This document shows, piece after piece, positions 52,648 through 61,081 of a stretch of 64,000 bases of DNA (within the stretch, counting starts at the first letter, position 1; every line of letters starts with the position of its first letter). The notes under the pieces are model-generated. The model did not search any database, had not been told where the DNA came from, and saw only the letters and a list, made by a program, of their open reading frames with translations. The translations under genes and the position numbers were made by a program. Source of the stretch: Cerrena zonata (taxonomy: Eukaryota; Basidiomycota; Agaricomycetes; Polyporales; Cerrenaceae); assembly GCA_038087015.1 (NCBI GenBank), contig JASBNA010000072.1, positions 124,001 to 188,000 on the forward strand. The letters are read 5' to 3'.

Positions 52648-54936
52648 TTACTTCTGTGAAGCCAATTTTAAATCTACTAAGAGTTTGAAATTAACCCAAG
52701 GAACTTCGGAAGTATTCGTTATCAAATAGCGATCCTTATCTTTTTCGTCAATCATAAAGTTGTAATCATCGTGAAAGGTTGACTTTGATGAATGCTTTTC
52801 AATGAATGCATTATATAGATCTATTCTGAAATTGTCAAGTTTTTCAATCTTGTCAATAAAATCACTGGAAAAGTCATTCAATCCAATATCCATTATTTGA
52901 TAGTAAAAATATGTTGCAATAAGAAAATTAAGTTTAAGCCAAATGCATTTAAAGCCTTCCCAGGATTCATGTGTAACATCGTCCGTAACGCTTTGATAGA
53001 TGTACTCTTCTAAAATAAAGAATTCAACAGATTTTGCAATTTCTTCCGAACTGTCATCCATATTAGGAAGTATATCATAGATTTCGACAAGTTTTGTAAT
53101 TTCAGTAATTAAATAATCTATTAGACTAAAAATGAATTTTTTTTCATATTTTTTAGGGATAATAACAGAGATGGAATTGTTTCCATGGGCTTTGAAAAAA
53201 GCTTCAAAGTATTTAAACTTGATCTTTAGTAATGCATTACCCAACAATTTGATAAACTGGCCAGAATATGCAGTAGGATTATCTTCAATATCATTGGAAT
53301 CGAAAAATAATGATCTGATATACAAAATAAGCAAAGCTTCATAACGGAATCCCATGGAATCAATGTTATCGTCATATTCAATTGCAGTTCCCTTGCCTTT
53401 ATTTATCAATGATGAATCTTGCTTAATCAATAATTTTTCTCTTTCGTAACACGGTTGAGGTTCATAACTACTTGGGATTTCAAGACCTGTAAATAGATAT
53501 TCAACTGCCCTATCATGCCAGTCATTAGGACTTATTCCTAACTGAGTAACTATCAGCAGTAGAAGAAACCTGTTATCATTATTCATACATGAAAGTAGTT
53601 GAGTTTGCCTTGTACTATTTTCGAATCGTTCGATTAAATCGTCGCCGGGGGAAGCAGAAGATTTCAACAAATTGTTTAACTCATAAAGGAAATTAAAAGC
53701 AGTGAATTTAAAAATAAATTGTAAAACTCCTTTATAAGTTAGATATAAACTATGATAACTAGTACCAGCCGAATCAAATAGGTATTTTTGATATTTTGTA
53801 GATTTATCTGCACACGAAAACATCCATTGCATCAAGCTCCATAGATTATATCTTTTAGAACGGTTCAAACTAATTGCTAATAGCTCTTCATCAAATAGAT
53901 TTATCTTAGCAATACTAGGATTTGAAATCCGACTACTGATAAACAGATTATTTGAAGCTGGCATCTTCAGATCAGAAACTTCCGATATATAGTTTTCAGA
54001 CATTGATTGAAATAAAACCGAAGCTTTATTGTTACTGGAAATACTGTCTTGGAACGCTCTTTCCGTCTTCAGAGGGGTCTGATTCATACCTTTGTACTTC
54101 AAAATTTCTTCAACCATATCTGTTCCAAGAATGTCTTCTTCATCTTCCGAATTGCTTATTACTTCATCATTGAAGTCCGTCATACCACTATGCTTTAGTC
54201 GAGAGAAATCTTCTTGTGGTTCATCATCTTTATCATTAGTATCAGAGACAGTTTTTGTCTTTTGGAGCTTAGATTTAAACATGCTAGTGATATCAATTTT
54301 ATTGGACTTAGAAGATCCATTAGATGGCTTTTTCCTCTTCGTAGGAGACTTAAATTGGGGGCGTGTGTTGATTGAGGGACGTCGTATTATAGTATCATTA
54401 AGGACTGTAAGGAGGTTTTTATAAATTTGTAAAGTTGAACTTTTCAATTCTTCACCACGATTTATCGAGCATATCACGTCTAGATATTTTTGCAATATGT
54501 ATAATGATCGGTCTTTCAAAGGAGGTTTATATACACAATTATCATACTCATGATTGAAAGTCTGAACATATTCATGAGTTGACTGAATACCTTCAAACAA
54601 GGAGCCTCCTTTAGTCCAATTACTTCTGGGGCATCGTGAAGCTAATGTCAATAATAAATGTAGCACAACGACCGAAGGTATTTTTAAATACGAGTCTATA
54701 ATCTCTTTATTCTCACCATACTCATAGTTTCTGGTGAAACTAGTCTCAAGATGGTATAACAACTCATCAAACGGCTTGGTGTTATTGAAATTTCGTATTT
54801 CTTCCCCTGTACCCGTTAGATCAAGAAAGAATTCTAGTAATTCTGATTGAACCTTATCAAACTTTGATTTTTCAAATAGTAGGTGAGGATTTAAGCTTGG
54901 ACCATCGATTGGATCACTTTTATGCAGCCCCAGCAT
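52648..54936 (-). CDS. Unrecognised 762-residue protein
   Basis: Residues about 1-175 are helical, with conserved-looking hydrophobic blocks (VVVLHLLLTLASRCPRSNW). Residues about 180-300 are a basic and acidic linker with a likely nuclear localisation signal (KSPTKRKKPSNGSSKSNK) and Ser-acidic motifs (ISNSEDEEDILG). Residues about 330-760 are a long alpha-helical, Leu-rich region (SLMQWMFSCADKSTKYQKYLFDS). I cannot assign a family. It looks like a nuclear scaffold protein. The gene is intact, begins with an ATG and is divergent from the cyclophilin gene across 184 bp. Confidence 0.75.
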   Translation of the reverse strand: MLGLHKSDPIDGPSLNPHLLFEKSKFDKVQSELLEFFLDLTGTGEEIRNFNNTKPFDELLYHLETSFTRNYEYGENKEIIDSYLKIPSVVVLHLLLTLASRCPRSNWTKGGSLFEGIQSTHEYVQTFNHEYDNCVYKPPLKDRSLYILQKYLDVICSINRGEELKSSTLQIYKNLLTVLNDTIIRRPSINTRPQFKSPTKRKKPSNGSSKSNKIDITSMFKSKLQKTKTVSDTNDKDDEPQEDFSRLKHSGMTDFNDEVISNSEDEEDILGTDMVEEILKYKGMNQTPLKTERAFQDSISSNNKASVLFQSMSENYISEVSDLKMPASNNLFISSRISNPSIAKINLFDEELLAISLNRSKRYNLWSLMQWMFSCADKSTKYQKYLFDSAGTSYHSLYLTYKGVLQFIFKFTAFNFLYELNNLLKSSASPGDDLIERFENSTRQTQLLSCMNNDNRFLLLLIVTQLGISPNDWHDRAVEYLFTGLEIPSSYEPQPCYEREKLLIKQDSSLINKGKGTAIEYDDNIDSMGFRYEALLILYIRSLFFDSNDIEDNPTAYSGQFIKLLGNALLKIKFKYFEAFFKAHGNNSISVIIPKKYEKKFIFSLIDYLITEITKLVEIYDILPNMDDSSEEIAKSVEFFILEEYIYQSVTDDVTHESWEGFKCIWLKLNFLIATYFYYQIMDIGLNDFSSDFIDKIEKLDNFRIDLYNAFIEKHSSKSTFHDDYNFMIDEKDKDRYLITNTSEVPWVNFKLLVDLKLASQK

Positions 54937-55120
54937 TGTAAAGATACATTTAACTCACTCCAATCGACTTGCCGTACAGAATGAACAGAGAATTCAGGGT
55001 ATCAAGATGTTTGCAAAAATGTATTTTTTTTTTTCACTATTTTTCAGAATCGATCTTTTTTTTCTCTTTAAACTACAAACTTAATCAATCAAAGAAAGCA
55101 GAACAGCTGCCACGAAGAAC

Positions 55121-55718
55121 ATGTCTGTGACCGTAAGTATACGATTATACACGAATGACGAACGATAGATTATACTAACTAATCATTCAGCTACACACCA
55201 AGACCGGGCCCATAAAGATTGAGCTAATTTTGAAGAACGAAGCTCAAGCAAAACATGTCCACAATTTCTTAAGACATTGTGCCAAAGAGTCATATAATGA
55301 TAACAAAATCTTGAGATTCATTCCCAAGTTTATATTACAAAGTGGGGATCCTTCTAATTCAGGAAAAGAGTCCAATCCTGCCGATGTCAACCATCCCATA
55401 GATAAGCTTGTTAAGTCGCATGAACTTCGAATTAGTGAAGAGTCTGCCTTTGAAATTAAAAGAGGGTCAGTTTTGACGGTGAATAATCTAGATATGGTAG
55501 ATAAATTAGGATCACAATTCTTCATCTGTCTTTCGGACGAGTACAAGAGTTCATTGATTGAAGAGGAAAGATATACTGTGATCGGAAACGTTATTGATGG
55601 ACTCGAAGCAGTTGAAACAATCGAAAAGGATCCTGAACTTAATAACGAAGAAAAAATGAAGAAGAATGGTAAACCTAAGAGGAAAATGGAAAAAAGAAAC
55701 TTGGATAAACGAAGTTGA
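55121..55718 (+). CDS. PPIL3-type cyclophilin with a 58-nt intron, frameshifted near the C-terminus
   Basis: Exon 1 (55121-55132) encodes MSVT. The intron 55133-55190 starts GTAAGT, has TACTAAC at 55173-55179 and ends CAG. Exon 2 continues LHTKTGPIKIEL, giving MSVTLHT as in human PPIL3. The cyclophilin fold is visible (KILRFIPKFILQSGDP, GSQFFICL, YTVIGNVIDGLEAVETIEKDP). The frame stops at 55718, but the +1 frame from about 55680 reads KWKKETWINEVEIHNNPFA, the expected family ending; one extra A near 55684 explains this. Several catalytic residues differ (the usual FHR is LRF, GSQFFI is kept), so prolyl isomerase activity is doubtful. Related proteins associate with spliceosomes. Confidence 0.82.
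55133..55190 (+). other. Spliceosomal intron
   Basis: 5' site GTAAGT, branch point TACTAAC 12 bases before the 3' CAG. Removing it joins MSVT to LHTKTG in frame. It is the only intron I could define in the window. Confidence 0.92.
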
Positions 55719-55759
55719 GATTCATAATAATCCATTTGCAGTTAGCTTAGCTTTTGAAT

Positions 55760-56470
55760 TCAGTCAAATTCTCCCAAGTTACCCAAGATCTCAGCAAAAT
55801 CCTTTATCGTAACCGAAGATCCACTTTTGATCTTATAAAAGTCGTAATTAGATATATTACCACTGGAGTCCGTGGAACAACATCCCAACATGTCGATCAA
55901 GAATGAGTCACCTAAAGAGTATTTCCCATTACTTTCATGATCTAAATTGAGAGATGTTTTAATATTTTTCAAATCAGGTAAGGCCAACTTATACGATAAA
56001 ATGCTTTGCTCGTTCAATTCGGAGTCCAGATGGGATGCATTTATAAATAGCTTCCAACTTTCATAGATAGTTTGATAAAAATCCCTGAATTTCAAAAGTT
56101 TGTCAGTAATCTTGATTAACTTATCGATATCCACAATATCCAAGATAGTTGAGACGTCATCGATGTTGCTGCTAATGGTTACGTTTTTGATCAACTGCAT
56201 GGTTATATACTGCTTATGATTTGTAGAATCGAATTGCTCGATATCTTGCATATGTTCATAGTAATAATCAATACATAAATTTATGTCTTGACAGAAACAA
56301 GACGGTATTTGTAAAACACTGAAAAGTTCAGGTAATTTAACAAGATTGAGATCCGGATTCTCAATCGTGAAAGACCCATACGCCTCTAATATTTCATCTT
56401 CATACTCTGGGTTTATTGAGTTGAACAGCTCTGATTTACCAAACTGGCGTTGTTTAGATCTCTTGGACAT
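55760..56470 (-). CDS. Unrecognised 236-residue protein
   Basis: I chose the ATG at 56470 (MSKRSKQRQFGKSEL) because the longer frame (ATG at 56593) would overlap the dehydratase start and has no conserved look. The product is acidic and helical, with EYEDEILEAYGSFTIENPDLNLVKLPELFSVLQIPSCFCQDINLCIDYYYEH near the N-terminus. That layout resembles an EF-hand/centrin-like pair without metal ligands, as in small repair or centrin-related proteins. This is a weak guess and the function is unknown. It overlaps the possible extended end of the cyclophilin gene by about 50 bases. Confidence 0.65.
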   Translation of the reverse strand: MSKRSKQRQFGKSELFNSINPEYEDEILEAYGSFTIENPDLNLVKLPELFSVLQIPSCFCQDINLCIDYYYEHMQDIEQFDSTNHKQYITMQLIKNVTISSNIDDVSTILDIVDIDKLIKITDKLLKFRDFYQTIYESWKLFINASHLDSELNEQSILSYKLALPDLKNIKTSLNLDHESNGKYSLGDSFLIDMLGCCSTDSSGNISNYDFYKIKSGSSVTIKDFAEILGNLGEFD

Positions 56471-56583
56471 GTCCTTTTCATTTGGAAAGAAGAAGGGTAT
56501 TATATCAGGCTTCTTCCAGATTTTTGAGCACTTGAAAAAAATTGGAAAATCTCCAGCCAAACGCTTATCTAACAACTGAGAAT

Positions 56584-57573
56584 ATGGAACCATCTATTAA
56601 GACTACTTTGGCCAATGTAACCAACCATATAGCAGACTCTTGCTGTCAAGTCTATTTCAAGAATGAGTACGAACAGCCTTCAGGAAGCTTCAAGCTTCGA
56701 GGAATAGGTCATTTGATTAGCAAATCCTTGGACAAGGCTAAAAGCGAAAACAAACCGGTTCGAGTATTTTCATCAAGCGGTGGGAATGCTGGTCTAGCAG
56801 CCGCTTATGCTGCACAGCTGTTGGGTGCTAAATGTTGTGTTGTGCTTCCTAAAGTCAGCAGTCAAGCCGTGATTGACAAATTAAAGGGATTGGATGCCGA
56901 AGTTATTGTCCAAGGGGAACATTGGGGTCAGGCCGACGACTACTTGAGAACAGAGGTGATGGGAAATTTGGATGATTCAGTATATCCGGTGTACTGTCAT
57001 CCTTTTGAACACGAACTCATTTGGGAGGGCCACGGAGTCATGATTGACGAAATCACTACCCAATTATGCCCACTTGAGTTATCTCGAGTTAAAGGAGTAA
57101 TCTGTAGTGTTGGAGGAGGTGGATTATACAATGGAATTGTTGCTGGATTGGAAAGAAACCAAACTTTATCCAAAGTTCCAGTGTTAGCAGTCGAAACTAA
57201 ACAAGCACCTACTTTCACCGAAGCCATAAGTGCCAATAAAGTTGTTACGCTAACCAAAGTGAAGACATTGGCCACCTCTTTAGCTTCTCCTTACATCTCC
57301 GAAAAATCACTCCGTAATTATAAGGTCCATAAAACCCACGTTGAATTATTAGATGATAAGGATGCCCTTGCCGGTACTATCAAGTTTTACGATACTTTCC
57401 ATCTGCTTATCGAACCTGCTTGTGGAGTTGCTATTAACGTAGCCTTAGACAAACAGTTCTTACTCGAAAAGGCTTTCGGTCCCTTATCGAAAGATGACAT
57501 GGTTATTGTCATTGTCTGTGGAGGTTCTGCTACATCCTTGGAAGCTCTCAACGAGTATCGCAAGCTCATATGA
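56584..57573 (+). CDS. PLP-dependent L-serine/threonine dehydratase
   Basis: 329 residues from the ATG at 56584, the size of human serine dehydratase (328) and close to yeast Cha1 (360). The PLP-lysine motif is in EQPSGSFKLRG, the phosphate-binding loops are SSSGGNAGLAAAYAA and SVGGGGLYNGIV, and CGGSATSLEAL is near the end. It deaminates L-serine or L-threonine to pyruvate or 2-oxobutyrate. A catabolic Cha1-type enzyme is more likely than biosynthetic Ilv1, which has a regulatory domain and a mitochondrial presequence, both absent here. Intact. Confidence 0.9.
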   Translation: MEPSIKTTLANVTNHIADSCCQVYFKNEYEQPSGSFKLRGIGHLISKSLDKAKSENKPVRVFSSSGGNAGLAAAYAAQLLGAKCCVVLPKVSSQAVIDKLKGLDAEVIVQGEHWGQADDYLRTEVMGNLDDSVYPVYCHPFEHELIWEGHGVMIDEITTQLCPLELSRVKGVICSVGGGGLYNGIVAGLERNQTLSKVPVLAVETKQAPTFTEAISANKVVTLTKVKTLATSLASPYISEKSLRNYKVHKTHVELLDDKDALAGTIKFYDTFHLLIEPACGVAINVALDKQFLLEKAFGPLSKDDMVIVIVCGGSATSLEALNEYRKLI

Positions 57574-57886
57574 CCCGACCAATAATTGTGTATTCAATTG
57601 ATATATTTATGTATTCAATAGATATATTTATCATATGAAAGATCTCAACCCTCAAAAATAAAAAAAAAAATGAACGCTCACGTAGAAAAGTACGATAAAT
57701 GGCAATTTTGGTAAGAGTTACAACTGTTTTATGTCAGACTTCTTCTATTTGCTAAACTTTGAACATTCAAGTGATCATTCGGATAAAGACCATAGCAAAG
57801 TAGAAACAGAGGCCGTTGTTGATATAAAATAACCAAAACTTACCCCGAACAAGAACAGCTAAAGTAAGATCTGGGTTCCCCCACAA
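57574..57886. other. Intergenic spacer
   Basis: 313 bases between the dehydratase stop and the start chosen for the lipase-like gene. AT-rich, with a short imperfect TGTATTCAATTGATATATTTA direct repeat at 57588-57630. Nothing else is seen. Confidence 0.4.
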
Positions 57887-60548
57887 ATGTCTAGGTTAAA
57901 CTCAAACTCAAACTCCAACAGTTGGCTTCCATTATGGAATTCAAAAGTACGTGCACTGAGCTTAAGCGAAACCTGACGAAAACAGTTCATTGAAAGAAAG
58001 GTCTAAGTCACCCATTTTAGATAGTTCAAGGTCAAGTTCTAAAAAACGAAGCTATTCAGCCAATCCTTCTTTAAACCCTAAGTCTTCAACAAACTCCTTA
58101 GTATCAATGACAGCAGGTAACTGGTTGGGCTGGTCGAGCAAGCTGGGAAGACTCGAGTATGACGAGGGGAATAGACAGCAGCTTCAAGATAACGAAGATG
58201 CTGTAGAGGAAGATGATTATGCTGAAGATAGAGATGATTATACTCCAGACGATAATGGCGATGAAATTGATGATCATGTTGGACAAGATCGTAAGAAGAG
58301 TTCGTCCACTTGGAGCTTTTGGAATAGTGCTAACAAAGATCAGGACTTAAGTGACTCTTCCGGGGACAATAATAACAATAATGATAAGAAAAATTCTAAG
58401 AAGGATTCACTAACTAGTATATCCAATACTATTCTCAATTCCACCCCTTCAATTCCAAGTAAACAGGATATCTTGAACTCTAGTACAAATAAGAATACAA
58501 AAGTTGATAAAGCAAATTTGAACGAAGAAAATGAAGACGACGCTGTTTTATACAAGCCTCATGATAAACCCAATCAATTTAAGCAAATTAATACTCATAG
58601 AAATGAAGATTTGAAACAAAATGTCATAGTTCCAGATTGGAGTAATTGTCTCCCCAATCAATCTTCTGCAAGCTCATCAACTAACTCTATTACAAGTAGT
58701 ATATTCGGTAATAGCTCTACAACAAATAGCAATGGCCCGCAAACTTCTAAAAGTGATTTGAAAAATTGGAGAAATATTCTCACCCAATTATCTACCAGGT
58801 TAGGTTTTAATTCACAGTCATTGACAGGCGTTACTCAAGGAGATAATATTCCAGATTTGAACGACACATCAAAAGAAAAAGTAGAAAAAGAATTCAATTT
58901 ACTATACGAGAAAACTTATAAGTTATATGGTAGATCCTTGGCCAAGTTACCTCCTCATAAAAGAGCTTGTTTACCTAACTATAATAAGTCATACACAACT
59001 GGTTACTATGAAGACGATCAAGAACATGAGAGTCAACAAACTTATAGGTACCCTCAACAGACTCAGCTAGAGGAAGACGCAGAAGATCCTAACTCTATTT
59101 CAATTACCAATGATCCAATGGGGAATTTGCTAATCAATCATAAACCTTCAAGATCTTCTCAAAACAAACCTAATATATCACCTTCAGACATTATTTCACA
59201 AAAGACTGGACCATTACGTAAAATAAAAAAGATTTTGATCATTGGTGTTCACGGGTTCTTCCCAACCAAAATGATAAGACCACTTATTGGATCACCGAAA
59301 GGTACTTCGTTGAAATTTGCAAATGAGGCTGAAAAATCAGTTATTCGATATTGCATCGAAAACAACTTAATCAATGATAGTGATTCAAATGATATTAGTA
59401 TTCAAAAAATTGCTTTAGAAAAAGAAGGTAAAATTTTTGATCGAGTTGAATTCTTCAAAGAAATTTTAATCAAATGGCAAAAAGAATTAAACGAAGCTGA
59501 TTTCATTTTCATGGCATCACATTCTCAAGGTTGTGTAGTATCAATTATGTTATTAGCAAACTTGATAAAAATGGGGATCTTAAAAGATCCGATTAAGAAA
59601 AGAATTGGGATCCTAGGAATGGCCGGTATTAATAATGGACCGTTTTATGGTGTTGATAAGTCATTTTTCATGAAGGCCTACTCAGCGATTGAACACGAAT
59701 CTATGATTGAACTATTTGAACTAACAAAATTCGAAAGTGAACAGTCATTAGTTTATAAAGAGTCAATTCAAATAATCATCAACGCAAACGTGAAAATATG
59801 CTTTATCGGATCCATAAATGACCAACTAGTACCTCTCTACTCAGCACTAGCATCTCATGTTTTCCATCCAAATATATACCGAGCTTGTTATATTGATCAC
59901 TCATCTCAAACCCCAAAATTCATTCAGAAATTAGTTTCATTATGTTGTCATTTACAAAATATTGGTTACTTTGACAGTAATGTTTTAAAAGAACTAAGCT
60001 TGGTATTGGCAGGCCCATTGACCGGTGGTGGTCACTCCAAGATTTATAATGACGGGAAAAGTTTACGATATGGGCTTGAAATTTGTATTGGACACAGATG
60101 ATATCGTTATTCCTCCTACTTTTACATCTGCATTTCCCTAGTAAAGATTTACCAATAGCTACTCCTACCAGATCAAGTGGTCAAAACAACGGGTTTGTCA
60201 CTAGTGGTATTGGCACTTATGGAGGGTTTGATGCTTCAGAAGGAATCGAAGAAATTGTCAGAATCCCCATAACTAATCAAGTATATATCAAAGAGTACAA
60301 TATTGGAAAAATAGGTACGAATCCTTTCTTACTTCCATGGTGCTTAAGAGGCTTTACTCTTCAATATTGAAAAAAATTGGCCAAATAACAATAAACTCAT
60401 CAGTGTTGAAAATGCCCGAGACTTTGGTAAAAACGGGTACGATGAGATTAACGAATTGTATCAGCTGTTTGACAAATGGAAACCTGACAGTAAGATCCTA
60501 AAAGATCTTAAATTCAGATTAAATGGTATCAGAGCTAGCAAGTTATAA
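57887..60548 (+). pseudogene. Lipase-like alpha/beta-hydrolase protein with four +1 frameshifts
   Basis: The ATG at 57887 opens MSRLNSNSNSNSWLPLWNS and stops at 57974-57976. The main frame (57966-60101) has a Ser/Asn/Asp-rich N-terminus (about 1-230). A hydrolase core follows: KILIIGVHGFFPTKMIRPLIG, FMASHSQGCVVSIMLLANL with the probable nucleophile Ser, and IGSINDQLVPLYSA with the likely acid Asp. Further frames continue SKDLPIATPTRSSGQ (to 60370) and NKLISVENARDFGKNGYDEINELYQLF (to 60548). Each join needs one base removed; together they give about 885 residues. The family resembles yeast YJR098C, from memory. All four shifts are single-base gains, so either the sequence is unreliable here or the gene has decayed. 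Confidence 0.75.
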
Positions 60549-61081
60549 CAACTAGCTACCTGGCATTAGATGACTTTCAATTCTCTACTTATTTATTTTA
60601 AATTACTACAACTTACAAATATTTAATTCGCTTTATAACTCTAGATTTATGACTGTTCGTTTAAGCTTCCCACCGACTAACATTTTCTTTGTGACTGTGC
60701 TGTAAGTTCTCTTCAATTTCACATCTTGATGCTCTTGTAGGTTTTGGGCTTTTTCGCTCAGTTCATTTTGGTCTCACCAAAAAGAGCAATACATACACTG
60801 TGAAAAATCATAAACAAAACATTGCAGAAGGAAAAACGAGTTTTATCAGAGATACACCTTTTATTCATAAGTCATTCTTTGGACTCTCTCCAGATGATAT
60901 CCAAATATTCCCTTTATTAAAGCAATTTTCCGTACAATCATCTTTTCTGTTCTATATTTTGTGTTTTTCTTCTCTTTCCAAATTTTTTTTTCTTTCGTTT
61001 TCCTAGTTTATACTTATTAAAAGTCTACTTGACAAAAAGTCCGTTATTGATTTCAATTTGGGTTGAATCCACGCTATTACT
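60549..61081. other. Promoter region of the SANT-domain gene
   Basis: 533 AT-rich bases. TGTGACTG (near 60692), a HomolD-like octamer, is the only motif of note. A short 68-codon frame at 60800-61006 is T-rich and judged spurious. No RNA gene is seen. Confidence 0.4.

Noticed and set aside
57949..57985. Intron (GTACGT...AACAG) at the start of the lipase-like gene
   Set aside because: Splicing there joins the exons out of frame and no good branch point is present; a one-base shift explains it better.
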